This document shows, piece by piece, positions 43,720 to 54,806 of a DNA stretch of 64,000 nucleotides. The position numbers were made by a program, and so were the translations under genes. The stretch lies in contig JAGTJL010000014.1 of NCBI GenBank assembly GCA_020746875.1, positions 2,108,001 through 2,172,000 on the forward strand, given 5' to 3'. Source of the DNA: Rhexocercosporidium sp. MPI-PUGE-AT-0058. Taxonomy: Eukaryota > Ascomycota > Leotiomycetes > Helotiales. Numbering within the stretch: the stretch's first letter is position 1; every line of letters begins with the position of its first letter. The notes below the pieces were generated by a model. The model was not told the DNA's origin, did not search any database, and was given only the letters and a program-made list of their open reading frames with translations.

Positions 43720-44544
43720 ATGCTGAGTCTTGAAGGAAAGATTGTACTCATCACGGGTCTGGGGCAGAGTGAGCCAAGAGGTTGGGGTATCGGTGCCGCA
43801 ACCGCTGTTTTGTTTGCTCGGCAAGGAGCCAAAATCTTTGGCGGCAACCGAACTCTCTCTTCAACAACCACGACAAAGACGACCATCGAGAATGAAGGTG
43901 GCGTTTGCGATATCTTGGAAACAGATGTCACTTCCTCGGTATCTGTCAAGACGTTAGTCGATGCCTGTATGTCGAAATATGGCCGGATCGATATCCTAGT
44001 CAATAATGTTGGCCGTTCAGAACCCGGTTGTCCAGCAACGATGTCGGAAGAAGTCTGGGACACCCAAGTTGAGATTAATCTCAAGAGCATCTATTTATTA
44101 TGCCACTATGTACTGCCCATCATGGAAGCACAAGGAGCCGGTGTCGTTGTCAGTGTTGCTAGCATTGCTGGGCTTCGATACATCGGCAAACCTCAAGTTG
44201 GATACTCGGCAACGAAAGCTGCAATCATGCAATTTATGACGACGACGGCAGTGATATATGCAGCGAAAGGAGTCAGACTCAACACAGTCGTTCCAGGGCT
44301 GATGGATACTCCTTACACGAAACATTTGGTAGCCAAGTTCGCCACAGGCACGGACGGAGGCGAAAAGAGGCTGTGGGAAGAATACGTGACGATGAGGAAT
44401 GGTCAGGTTCCAACTGGGAAAATGGGTAACGCTTGGGACGTCGCTCATGCTGCTCTATTTCTGGTGTCTGATGAAGCGAAATACATCACTGGCCAGAAGA
44501 TTGTTGTCGATGGTGGAATCACATCTTCTACAGGGCGAGTCTGA
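43720..44544 (+). CDS. Short-chain dehydrogenase/reductase
   Basis: Classical SDR, NAD(P)-dependent oxidoreductase, 274 residues in one exon, normal length. Seen: cofactor loop ITGLGQSEPRGWGIGAATA, a TGxxxGxG variant lengthened by several residues; DVTSSVSVKTLVDACM; NNVG in DILVNNVGRSEPG; catalytic Ser in SVASIAGLR; YxxxK as GYSATKAAIM near 173-182; and the C-terminal GQKIVVDGGITSSTG. PG motif VVPGLMDTPYT is present. Divergent partner of the dehydratase, so a likely preceding oxidation of a sugar or hydroxy acid, by inference. No damage. Confidence 0.92.
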   Translation: MLSLEGKIVLITGLGQSEPRGWGIGAATAVLFARQGAKIFGGNRTLSSTTTTKTTIENEGGVCDILETDVTSSVSVKTLVDACMSKYGRIDILVNNVGRSEPGCPATMSEEVWDTQVEINLKSIYLLCHYVLPIMEAQGAGVVVSVASIAGLRYIGKPQVGYSATKAAIMQFMTTTAVIYAAKGVRLNTVVPGLMDTPYTKHLVAKFATGTDGGEKRLWEEYVTMRNGQVPTGKMGNAWDVAHAALFLVSDEAKYITGQKIVVDGGITSSTGRV

Positions 44545-44925
44545 AGTGCTGAAGGGGAATTGGTGACGGAGCGAGGTACCTCCAATCCTTGCCTTGGAAT
44601 AGACGTGGTTCGGAAAGAAAGTCTCCTTAGTAATATTCCATTGATACAACGAAAACCCTGTAAAGTACGTGTAATCGTGCCGCCACAGTTCAACATGCCT
44701 GCCCCCCTCGGTGGAATCGTGAGAAGGTTGGCAATTTCTTGTCGAAATGGAAAGGGTATTTCTGGCTGTTTGGGAGGACCAAAACCCGGGAAGCGAGTAT
44801 TGTGAGTTTATTTATTCATGCACTCATGTTTTTATGGTGAAGATCTCGGTAGTCTGGTTTCAGCAGGTTGGGTTGGTCAGATCAGATCAGATCCCAAACC
44901 ATTGCCTTCCCTTCCAGCCACACTA
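44545..44925. other. Intergenic spacer left of MITE
   Basis: About 380 bases of 3' flank of the SDR gene. A GATCA direct repeat lies near 44878-44892. Nothing else recognised. Confidence 0.35.
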
Positions 44926-45235
44926 CCCTCCCCCCCCCTTAACAATCGTTAAAATGTGGGATTTATGGGTCGGAGGTATGAAGGGCATATTATGACTGGT
45001 TAGAAGGCCCTGTCGATGCCCTGTCGATGCCCTGTTAATGCCCTACTTACCTCAACGCACAAGCCAGATTCTGGTCAATTGTAAAGGTAGGGGTAGCTGT
45101 AGAAGATTCGAGAGACCTGAATCCCCTTGTTCGAGGCTGAATATCCGCCGAAGTATTGGACAGACCCCCTAGATTACTACCCACACAAGGTCCAGTTTTC
45201 TTGAGGTTTAACGTTTGTTTAGGGGGGGGGGAGAG
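44926..45235. mobile_element. MITE with C-rich terminal inverted repeats, second copy
   Basis: 310 bases flanked by TA. Left end CCCTCCCCCCCCTTAACAAT, right end inverse of CTCTCCCCCCCCCCCTAAAC; both continue with CGTTAAA. The interior contains a short tandem repeat CTGTCGATGCC (about three units) and words shared with the element at 13314-13582 (TGTGGG, GACTGG-TAGA, CACAAGCCA). No frame. A second member of the poly-C MITE family. Confidence 0.8.
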
Positions 45236-45595
45236 TACTGTATTGATGATCATGTCTTGGCGATATCTTTAGTTGCAGGGGGCCACCCGCCGGGATCCCC
45301 GGAAAAGTCCCGTCTAGTTCCCGTCCCGCCCCGCCCGAGTCCCCGTTGAAATCCTATCGATGCCAATGTCGATGTCTCTGTCCTGCCACACCTTCACCGC
45401 CAATTCTTCTTCCGTTGTCCGAACTCCCAACCACCAAGGCAAAGTTTCCACTTCTTCTACCTCTTCCTCTTCCTCTTCCTCGTCTTTCTTTTTCTTCTCT
45501 CCCACTCTTGATATTCCCACGAATACATCGTGAGCTGGTTGTGAGCACTTGATTGATTGTGCTCGGTGCAGACAAACCCTTAACCCTTTAAAAAA
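45236..45595. other. Promoter of the 45596 gene
   Basis: About 360 bases with pyrimidine-rich tracts (TCTTCCTCTTCC near 45460-45500), common in fungal leaders and promoters, ending in an A-rich run directly before the ATG. Confidence 0.4.
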
Positions 45596-46411
45596 ATGGC
45601 ATCTGCAGCAAAATACAACAACGATTACCCCACTCCTCCTCCCTCGAGCTCTCAGTACAAGGATGATTCCTACGCAAGTCGACCAGCGCAAGAAACATAT
45701 TTCCAACAGCCCACCACCAGCCATTCCCGGCCAGCATCTCCAAGCCACTGGGACGCCCAGCCCAGCAGCAATCGGTATTCAACTACACAAATTACCGTAA
45801 CCCAGCAGCCACAGTACGAACACCAACCTCCGCAACGTACCGACTCTCCCAGACAGTCCCAGGCGCAATACCGACCGCAAGCACAGCAGAATCCTGCGTA
45901 CCACGGCAACAACAGTGATTACTACAACCGTCCTGCATCCCCTTTACCACAGAAGACTCGCCCACAAGCACAAACATACACCCCGCCAAGACGACGTTCA
46001 TTCTCCCCGCCAAAGAGCAGCAGGCATTCCCCTCGTCCAATCTACTACTCGCCCACGAATCCCGTCCCATCCCCCTACAATGCCTCCCGTCCTACACCCC
46101 GGCCAGGCTTCGTGAAGCGCATGCTGGCAAAAATAGAGAGCTGGATACGCTCGTGGATGAGGTGGTGCAAACGTAACCCCATCACCGCAGGGCTCTTGAC
46201 ATTCATACCGGTCTTGGCGGGTGCGGGAATGGTGCGAGTTGTCAAAGGCTTAGGCATTGGAGACATGTTCAAAAAGATGGGTGCTGGACAGATGAAGAAA
46301 GGAGAGGCTAAGGAAGAGTGGGATTGGGGCATGGATCAGTTTGCGGGGTTTGGAGGCTCGAAAGGCGGGCCGTTAGAGGGAATATTGAAGATATTGCAGA
46401 TGGGGGTGTGA
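45596..46411 (+). CDS. Hypothetical protein, disordered Pro/Ser/Gln-rich with C-terminal hydrophobic segment
   Basis: Single-exon 271-residue frame; family not recognised. Residues about 1-165 are low-complexity, rich in Pro, Ser, Gln, Tyr and Arg (TPPPSSS, QQPTTSHSRPASP, TPPRRRSFSPPKSSRHSPRP), suggesting disorder and phosphorylation at SP sites. Then comes an amphipathic basic stretch FVKRMLAKIESWIRSWMRW, a hydrophobic segment ITAGLLTFIPVLAGAGMV (possible single membrane span), and a Gly/Lys tail ending LEGILKILQMGV. The ordered C-terminal third and intact frame argue for a real gene. The A-rich context before the ATG suits a fungal start. Convergent with the truncated histidine kinase. Confidence 0.75.
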   Translation: MASAAKYNNDYPTPPPSSSQYKDDSYASRPAQETYFQQPTTSHSRPASPSHWDAQPSSNRYSTTQITVTQQPQYEHQPPQRTDSPRQSQAQYRPQAQQNPAYHGNNSDYYNRPASPLPQKTRPQAQTYTPPRRRSFSPPKSSRHSPRPIYYSPTNPVPSPYNASRPTPRPGFVKRMLAKIESWIRSWMRWCKRNPITAGLLTFIPVLAGAGMVRVVKGLGIGDMFKKMGAGQMKKGEAKEEWDWGMDQFAGFGGSKGGPLEGILKILQMGV

Positions 46412-46632
46412 GTTGGTGACTTTCTATCTGTTCTTGGATTTTAATATGCGCTTTTGGGGAGACTGCTAACAGACCGTAAACAGAAATCATTACTGCAGAC
46501 TGACATCGTCAGCCGTGCCTCGGCTGGCAAGTATCATTCTTGAGCTCTACTTCTTGGAAATCAAGAAATAGGCTTCTCGATGTTTATTTATATGTATGTG
46601 TATATGCCCATGTATCATGAATGACGAATGAT

Positions 46633-49363
46633 TTATACCAAGAGCTCTTGGGCTGCTTTGGGTCTACCCCGAGCATGGCCCTTCAAAACCAGCTCCTCTA
46701 TACTCGGGTCCAGCAACGTCCACTCGGCTTGGAGGGTTCTCAAGGATTCCTCCTCAATGAATTCGGGTGTTGTCTTTGCTCTCTTCAGCTCCGATTCAAA
46801 CATCTTCAACGTACCTCGAACGAGTTGCAGGGGCTGCGATGGCTCGGGGGAAACAAGAAGCAGATTTGAATCTAGTCTTGAGAGGGTCAAAATATCATCG
46901 ATGATTCTTTTTTGGTGCATGGCGCAATAGATGATTGTGTCTGCTGCTTCGATTGCCTCGTCGAGTAAGTGCAGAGTCTTCTCTGTCGCCAGCTTTGTTG
47001 GGGAGCCTAGCAGTGAAGTCGACAGATCCTGTCCTTGTAGGTTGGTTCGGACTTCATTTAACGAGGCTAGAATATCATCGGCGCAGTCTACCAGTGCCGA
47101 GAGAGGATTTCTTATTTCATGTCTATATTCATCTATCAGTCAAGCTTGCTCGCAGATGTCTTCAACAACGGGTTTGTTGCGGTCTCCTGTCAATAGCTTT
47201 GGTCTGCGTCGATAATGGGTACTTGACAATGGAGCTCGTCCAACCCTGACCACATAAACCGAGCTAGTGCAAGAACTTTTACGACAGGCAATGGCATGCG
47301 ATTGGACGGTAGTTACGCAGTTAATTCAATTTGCCGTTCCGTCTGCTTCTTAAGCTCAATAGCCTGAAGCATTTTCCGGCGAAGCTGACTTTCTGACCAC
47401 TTGACAGCACTAGAAACACAGTTAACAGACACCAAATCTAAACGACGACCCATGAATCTCACCTAATGTCAGTGACACAACTGGCCCAGATAGTTAGTAA
47501 ATAATTTCTTCGACTGTGTCGCGGATTTGATGGGGATTTTGAACGGATCATTAGACTCGATGACGCATGGCTAATTCCAAGAAGTATGCTCACCTCATGA
47601 CAGGTGTGATATCGCTACTCTCATCGAAATCTGGATATAGGTACAACATGATATATGTGTTGTCCCATTGAACATTGCCCTCAACGTCCAGGTCAGGCGC
47701 CTTCCCTGTAATAGGTGTTGAGTTAGCAAATACTCGTGAACTCTTGTCTCGGGAGCGCCTTTGGGAGCGAGGCACACCGGGACTGTCAAAGTGTAGGAAG
47801 TGGCAGTCCCTCCAATAACGCACAGGGTCTCTTAATACGGGTTTGCATGGTGATCGACTTCTTTTCTGCGAGCATCTTGTCCCAGGCAGCATTGACAGGC
47901 CCAATTTCTCCTTCAACAAGAACGCTTTCCCAAGCTACCCTCTTACTGGATACTGGTAGCTGTGTCAACTCTTTCCACAGATCATTAGCGGAATGTGCGA
48001 AGCCATCCGGAGATAGAACAGCAAGGCCGATCGGCGCCCGAGTTGCAAATCTTGCAAACTTTGTCTCGCTCTCCGACAATTGGCGGGACAGTCTATCGCG
48101 ATCTATAGCTTCCTGGCGGGCAAGGAATTGGCGTCTTTCAACTTCTTCTCGGAGGATGACTGCTGAGAGCTGTGGGTTGGGGACTTGTTGAGTCAAGGAC
48201 AGCAGAAAGCTTCGATAGTCTTCGTCCCATGGCCTGCGAGGGTTCAAGCCGATGACCAGAAACGCCAACAGGCTGGTGGAATCGTTCGGAATAATTGGGA
48301 AAACGCCGATATGCGTGGATGGAACACCAAATCCTCGCCATGTCAGTTCCTTGAACTGTTCCCGTGTCTGCTTCTTTACCTGTACGATGACAGGCCCCAT
48401 CTCCAGCTCTGCTTTCTTCAGGGCAGAAGCGAAAAAGGAGTCGGAAGCCTCAAGATCGACAACAGCTGGTGCTAATTCATGGCCAGCCGTGATGCCAATG
48501 GATCCTTCGAGTACGCAAATAGATGAGGTCATTGTGCGAGTACCATGGGAATTCTCCGATTTTGATGGTGCTAGGTTTGAAGAAGTGGCGGAATCTGCTA
48601 CAGAATAGAGCAAGGCGATGGGGATGTCTGTATCTGCATTCTCGATGCCTCGCATGAGCCGAGTCCAGAGATCCTTGATGGTCCTTGATGAAGATACTTC
48701 ACGGCTCAATGAATGGACGTCTCTTAATCGCCTATCGCCAATGGCCTCTCGCGTGACCTCTACAACGGTTGCATGGCTGCCCACAACCCAGCCCTCGTTC
48801 CCAATGATAGGAACGAACTTCTAACCGAAGTACGTTTCTTCGAGGAAACCATGCCGGTGGAGGAGTAGGAAGGCATTTGCTTCTATCGTCGTTCGAGCAG
48901 TTGCTCGCTGCTCTGCTAGGAGCTTTTCAAAATGATCCCAGATCTCCGAAAACTCGATCTTCGGGTCTTGACCCTGCAGCGCTGGGTGCTTTTGGCCGAT
49001 GAGATTTGTGTACGCTTCGTTGTACACAATGGTGCTATCATCTCCCCAATATACGACTGCGCAACGTTAGCCCTAGCCTCGATGGGGGAATACTCGATTG
49101 CCGTCAAAGCCATGAATTAAATACATGGTAAACTACTCACCTGCAGGAGTGGGATCTTGAACGACGAGTAAGACCATTTGACGTAACTGGGCCGGCCATA
49201 GCTCTATCGGCCCCAGTGGAGATGTTTTCCAGTCCATGTCAAGGATGAACCATTGGAATGGGGTAATGTCTTCTAGCTGGGGATCTGACAGCCAGTCGAA
49301 CACTCGTCTTTTATTCTTGCCCGGACCGGCACGTGCTACAGATATATTCCCGGGGTCGTCCAT
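46633..49363 (-). pseudogene. Hybrid-type histidine kinase, truncated and with an in-frame TAG
   Basis: Fungal sensor kinase of two-component signalling. N-terminal block ITPFQWFILDMDWKTSPLGP and ELWPAQLRQMVLLVVQDP, then an intron and a PAS-like part (VVYWGDDSTIVYNEAYTNLI; VGSHATVVEVTREAI), a second PAS-like part (FARFATRAPIGLAVLSPDGF), and the phosphoacceptor helix EYRHEIRNPLSALVDCADD with the His, followed by MHQKRIIDDILTLSRLDSNL. Damage: TAG at 48821-48823 replaces what relatives keep as Trp before KFVPIIGNEGWV. The frame ends at 46633 soon after LDPSIEELV, so the whole ATPase domain (N and G boxes) and any receiver domain are missing. Exon joins around 47130-47590 are unclear. It cannot autophosphorylate as is. 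Confidence 0.8.
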
Positions 49364-50181
49364 AATGTGCTTCTTTTCACCGAGACAAGAGCTTCCAACA
49401 GGCACGACATCAGCTAGTCCATAGCTCACTCCACACAAACAGTCTCGGGTGCTTGGTTGCCGTCTAGCTGAGTTGAGTCCCACTCGTCAAATAGGTATAC
49501 TGTAGAGCAAAAAGAATTCCCGTGCGGCTCTGCCCACTTCCCTGCTGCTGTGGATGTTGCGTGTGGCTGGGCGTAGATGACAGCAAGGAGTTCGGTGGAA
49601 GGAAGTTATTTGGCAATCCTGCAGCTGCATGCAAGAGGAGGCTCAGTCTGTCTCAGGAGGTAGATAGGGGGGGGGCGATCTTGGCTTGGTCAAGCCGTAG
49701 ATGGCCCTATGTTAGTTACTTAGTTAGTTGGTTGGTTAGGTTTGGTGCTGTACTGTACTGTACTGTAGTGAAGTAGTTGTTGGCATTGGCGCGGGTCGCC
49801 ACCAAACACAGGTGTGAGCGTGGAAGCGTGGAAGCGTGGCTTCCTCGGGTCTGGAATCCATACATGAATGAGGATGATGAACCTGCTGTAATTACCGTAC
49901 CGAATTCACTTGAATCGAGCCTTTCAGGTGAAACTTCGAACTACTTGTGCCTGGCTGGCTACATTCTCGACGAAGGAAGTGCATTCGAGGAAAAACCCAT
50001 ACGCGGACCCTTCTCGCTTCGACCTCACAGGCAACCTGGAATGGAGTAGTATATACATATATATATCATATGGCTAACATCTTCACCCCTTTTCTTGAGC
50101 TGTGGCTGAACCGTGGCGTAGCCATGCAAATCAATACCTTCCTTACTTTGGTTCGGATGTGGACTTGCCCAACACTCCCTA
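49364..50181. other. Upstream region of kinase remnant with TACTG repeat
   Basis: No gene. An imperfect GTACT tandem repeat lies near 49749-49768. An alternative upstream Met for the kinase frame exists at 49483. Confidence 0.4.
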
Positions 50182-51582
50182 CGGAGGTACAGCGGTTAAG
50201 TGTTGTTACAGCACTAGGCAGGGGGGCAAAAACCTAACCTAAAAGGGTAACATCACGTCAATACGTTCACCACGCATTTTTGAGTGTACAAATCATTAAT
50301 TTAATGATTATCTACAATTAATATTTTGTAAATCTACCCTCGGCTTTCTCAATAGCTAAACAACGCTTTAGCATACTCTCAATTAGAGTTCTAAACTCTT
50401 CTTCCCCTACTTTTTCCCACGCATCCTTTATAGCTACTCGAAGATTATCATAAGACATAATTTCAAGGTAATTATCTTGAAGATAATTCTTCATAATATA
50501 CCAGACTCTCTCGATTAGGTTCAAATCAGAAGAAAAAGGAGGCCAAAAAATAACAACTATTCCACGCTCCTAAAGCTCTGCTTTTATGTCTACAGCTACA
50601 TAACCTAAAGCTGAATCTTACATAAGAACAAGATGTATTCCTTGACGCCGCATAAGTTCTAAATACCCGTGGATAATTAGAACCGTATGTTAATAATAGC
50701 TTTCTTAATTAATCGATCCCCAATCCTTTTCCCAAAAGATACCGGGCCCTTTAGTATGTCCGTGAAAGCATCCCTAAAACATTCAACCCTTTTTTCGTTA
50801 ATGTCTTTCGACAATACAAGTCTCATTCCATTCTTCTCCGGGTCTACAAGTAACCTAAGTTCGTGTATGTCTTCCTCCGGTAATCCAAGTCTTATCGGTC
50901 CATAAGATTTAATACCATTAATTTATTGTCCAATTCTTATGTTCGATCGCCTATGCGAGACGGAGTTGTCGATTCTTTTCTGAAATCGGAGGCTTTCGCA
51001 TAGCTAGTCGACGATGAAATCCCTCACGAAAAAGGGCAGAGCGAATAACATCTTTTTTAATACTAAAATCGAGAGCCTCAGCGAGTTAAGTAAAAGACAT
51101 TCGACGATTTCGACGGGATGCGCAGACAAACTCGATTAACTCTTCGATTTGAGCTTATGTAAGGACAAGAGGACGGCCTATTTTCTTTTGCGGAGTAGCT
51201 CGAACGTTACAAGCATATTAAATCTGTCGTTTTGTAAGTTGAAAAGGTAAATAGTGACGAATTTGAGTATAAGACCAGCCGATTGAGTGAAGAAGAATAA
51301 TATCGCGTCGTTGATCGCGTGTGAGTTCAAGGTTTTTGTGATACTTCGGCGGAGGGTGAGGAATAGGTCCATTTAGAGCAACGAGAGGAGTCTCATGATC
51401 GAGAAGAGGAGCTGAAGGATTGATTGGGGGAGGATTCATTAGATTGGTGTTATTGTCATTAAAATATATATAAAATCAAGTAGAAACGCGTGTTGGCTGC
51501 ATTCTCGCGATGTTCCCCTTTTAGGTTAAGCTTATGCCCCCCCTGCCTAGTGCTGTAACAACACTTAACCGCTGTACCTCCG
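50182..51582 (-). mobile_element. Tc1-type DNA transposon (DD34E), RIP-damaged
   Basis: 1401 bases with TA duplicated at 50180-50181 and 51583-51584. Terminal inverted repeats start CGGAGGTACAGCGGTTAAGT, are identical for 47 bases, and stay similar to about 73. The - strand carries one decayed transposase: N-terminal DNA-binding part (TRDQRRDIILLHSIGWSYTQ), WTDKTWITGG with the first catalytic Asp, then DSALGYVAVD with the second, and DLNLIERVW with the Glu; 34 positions separate the last two, which is the Tc1 spacing. Many stops interrupt it. Several fit CAA/CAG-to-TAA/TAG and TGG-to-TAG, and His-to-Tyr and Pro-to-Leu/Ser changes also fit C-to-T. The element is non-functional. Confidence 0.92.
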
Positions 51583-51661
51583 TATAGTTGAGTGTAAGTA
51601 CCTATGTAGATCAAGTAGTATTCTGCAGCCCGCCACAGTCAAACAGTCAATCCATCACTTC

Positions 51662-51662
<1 letters not shown>

Positions 51663-51693
<31 letters not shown>
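51663..51693. repeat. TCA trinucleotide microsatellite
   Basis: About ten TCA units followed by GATGATC. A simple repeat in the spacer between the transposon and the MITE. Confidence 0.9.
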
Positions 51694-51734
51694 GATGATC
51701 TAATCACAATTCTCCTCTAAGTTACTGTACAGTA

Positions 51735-51882
51735 CAGTAGGGTTCAAAAAGTCTACACACTGCCAAGGTTTATCTAACCACAAAAGGGCAAGCGTTTACT
51801 TATCAAGGTTAGATGTGGCTGAAGACTAGCTTTAAGAAGTCAAGCCCGCCTTGGCAGTGTGTAGACTTTTTGCATCCTACTG
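51735..51882. mobile_element. MITE with CAGTAGG terminal inverted repeats, second copy
   Basis: 148 bases flanked by TA and inserted in GTACA repeats on both sides. The left end CAGTAGGGTTCAAAAAGTCT and the right inverse CAGTAGGATGCAAAAAGTCT match over about 34 bases with two differences. The termini resemble those of the 29423-29594 element, but the bases inside position 18 differ, so the two are related subfamilies. No coding capacity. Confidence 0.85.
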
Positions 51883-52291
51883 TACAGTACAGTACAGTAC
51901 AGTACGTCCTCGTACCCCACCCCAATCCCAATCAAGAGGCAAGCGTGTCGCAAATGTGCCAAGCGAGATCCTCGGCCTCTAATCTCCAATCTTCTAATCT
52001 CCCTCCTCCCTCCTCCTCCTCCTCCCTCCTCCTCCCCCGCCCTCCCAATCATGTCCGTTTGAGCTTCTGTCGCAATACAGCTTGCCGCCGGCGTCAACAA
52101 TCGCCATCGCGTCCACTGCCTTGACTCTGCGCATTTGTGCGCATTACACTCCTTCTCCCAATTGAAAATACCTCCTGTCAGGCACACACGCACACGCTCA
52201 TTATCGTCGCCAACTCGCAAGTCGCGTTGCGCGCAAGGTCGCTCACTATCTCATTGATTTTCAATCTACAACACTGTCCATTGCGGTTTCA
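51883..52291. other. Promoter of the CRH-type gene
   Basis: Starts with a GTACA repeat (51883-51905), followed by a CTCC-rich pyrimidine tract (about 51996-52048) typical of fungal promoters of wall genes. No gene. Confidence 0.45.
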
Positions 52292-54058
52292 ATGCCACGC
52301 TCCTTCACCATGCAATTACTTTGCGCGCTCTTCTTCGGAGCTTCTGCGCTTGTCGCATGCGTTTCTGCCCAAACGGTATGTCAATTAGTAAACTAAGCGC
52401 AGTCCGAACACACCCTGAATTCAATTGCTCTTGCATTACAGTCCTGCGCCTCAATTCTCAATTGCAAAACCTCCAACGTGTATTATCATCGATTGCTGAC
52501 TATTGCTCTTGCAGTTCACTGACTGCGATCCTACAAATTCCACCTGCCCAAACGACCCTGCTCTGGGTATCAGCCATAACTTCGTCTTCAACACCTCGTC
52601 CACAGTGGCGGACTCATTCAAAGTCACTTCCGGAGCTCTTGTATATGGTAGCGATGGAAGCGAATATACGATCAACAAGAGAAAGGACTCACCGACTATT
52701 CGTATGTGTTAGGGGAACTTACCTTTTTTTTTTTTTTTTTTTTTTTTTTGGAATATTTCAATATCTCCTGGGAAGATGTCTTCTCCTCATTCCAAGTGTC
52801 TCTTCTATGGAAGTTGCTGATATCCTGTTGTTTAGAATCGAAGTTCTACATATTCTTCGGTTCCGTCAGCGTTATAATGAAGGCGGCCAAAGGCCAGGGT
52901 ATTATCTCCTCGATCGTGCTCGAGTCGGACGACCTCGATGAAGTGGACTGGGAATTCCTCGGCGGCAACGGCACTCATGTTGAGACAAATTACTTTGGAA
53001 AGGGCAACAAAACTTCATTCGATCGAGCGATTTATCACCCAATGACCACCGATCCCAGGGAGACCTTTCACAACTACACGATTCACTGGACCTCCGACAA
53101 GCTGGAGTGGTATGTAGACTCGGTGCTCATTCGAACTCTTCCATACGCAGCTGCGAATGGTGGACATAATTATCCTCAAACTCCTATGACTGTCCGCCTA
53201 GGAATATGGGCTGGTGGTGATCCTGATAACGACAAGGGGACCATCGACTGGGCCGGAGGACTCAGCGACTTTTCCAAGGGGCCATATACTATGACAGTGA
53301 AGAGTACAGACGTAACCGATTTCTCGACTGGGGCAAAGGAATACGAATGGACTAACAAGTCTGGAAGCTGGCAAAGCATCAAGGCCATCAGTGGAAACTC
53401 GACAGTTGCCAAGGCAATTGAAAAGTCAGAGAATCCTGAGCCGTCGATTTCGGAGAAGTTTGCAGCTCTTCCCCAGAGCACCAAACTCGCAATTTACGCA
53501 GGGAGTGCTGGTGCTGCTGCGCTCCTTTTCTCGGCATTTCTTTTCACCTGTATTCGTCGCCGTAAGCAGGGCAAGAAAGACCGCAAAGAGTATGACGCAA
53601 AGGTCGAGAGGGACCGTGCGGAGGAGTTCAAAAACCAAGTGGAACTGCGCGAAAAGGGACTCGGTGGGTGGGATAAAGGAGCGTATGAAAGGCAGGGGGA
53701 CGATGCTCTTGGTGGTTGGGGAGGAACCTACGTCCCGCAGGCTACCAGAGCAGCTGACTCCCCGGAGCCGAAGAATCCAGCGAACGTGGTGGTAAATGAA
53801 ATGCCATCACGACTGAACAGCCCCGCCACGAGACATCAAGCCCCTTCACTAGTGAGCCCTATCCCGCAGAGTCCAAGAGCATGGAACGGGTCGGTCTCCG
53901 CTGGTCTGGTCAACAACGCAGGTAACGCTTACACCGGAGGATATGGAGGCTCGAACAATATTCCACGGAGTCCCTCATTCCCAGTCACTTCTCCAGCGCC
54001 ATCTCAATCGAGGGGTTATCCTGGTGGATATTTGAATGGAGGATATCAGAAGTTCTGA
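52292..54058 (+). CDS. CRH-type GH16 chitin-glucan transglycosylase with C-terminal membrane span
   Basis: Extracellular enzyme that links chitin to beta-glucan in the wall. Exons 52292-52375, 52515-52701 and 52836-54058 join in phase to 497 residues. Seen: signal peptide MQLLCALFFGASALVACVSA; FTDCDPTNSTCPNDPALG; catalytic motif DEVDWEFLGG (DExDxE); HNYTIHWTSDKLEWYVD; MTVRLGIWAGGDP and IDWAGG; then a Ser/Thr part, a hydrophobic span LAIYAGSAGAAALLFSAFLF, basic stop IRRRKQGKKDRK and a long Gly/Pro/Ser-rich tail. So it is membrane-anchored by a span, unlike GPI-anchored CRH relatives. The second intron holds a run of about 27 T. A second in-frame Met (52310) is possible. Confidence 0.9.
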
Positions 54059-54806
54059 GGCAAGATCTCTTGTACTTTGGCTGGCCATCGGAGTTCGAGA
54101 ACCGTCAGACACATTGTGTCTCGGTCGTACGTGCATATGATTCGGATTTCTTCACCAGCCGGTCTGGCCTGGGTTCTTATATGGTACAGTCCGGCGTGGC
54201 TCACTTGAATGATGGATGGTTGATGAGGTGCGCGTTATATCCCATCGAATATGATTTTGCTTTGTTTCTTAATAAAAAACTCGCATTTTGCCCTGGAGTT
54301 GTTTGAGAAAGGCGGGTGTTGTTGTTGAGTATTGAAAAGTATGGCAACCGGTACACAGCCTAATCTCGTGGTCTGTCGTGTACTTATCTCTACATTGCCC
54401 TCGACCACAAAAGCTACTCGGTCCATAGGGTGGCAGCACTCATGTTGGTAGTGACAATGTGCCATTACACCCACGAGCAGTATCTAGGTAGCTAGCTGTA
54501 TGATGCGCCCGCCAAACTCTCGCCTTTCTTTCGCCGGGAACAGGCACCACGCGTTCCGATGAAGAGTCCACTCGCTTTCAGTTGGTGTAACACGGAGCAA
54601 AGGCATATGTTTAATGCATGGCGTATGGACATACTTCCGGTTCTGGGGGCATGCCGTAGAGCACTTCTGCCGTTCTGGTGCACCATTCTCGCATTCAAGC
54701 TTCACCCGGTATATAAGCTTTGTCATGTCGCAAGTATTTCCGTCGTGGCACTTTTGAATAACAACAAGTCTCGGTAAGGATTTTCTCGTGTTACCATGGA
54801 TTTATT
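54059..54806. other. Intergenic spacer
   Basis: 3' flank of the CRH gene, with AATAAAAAAC at 54271-54280 as a possible poly-A signal, and upstream DNA of the P450 remnant. No other gene seen. Confidence 0.4.
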
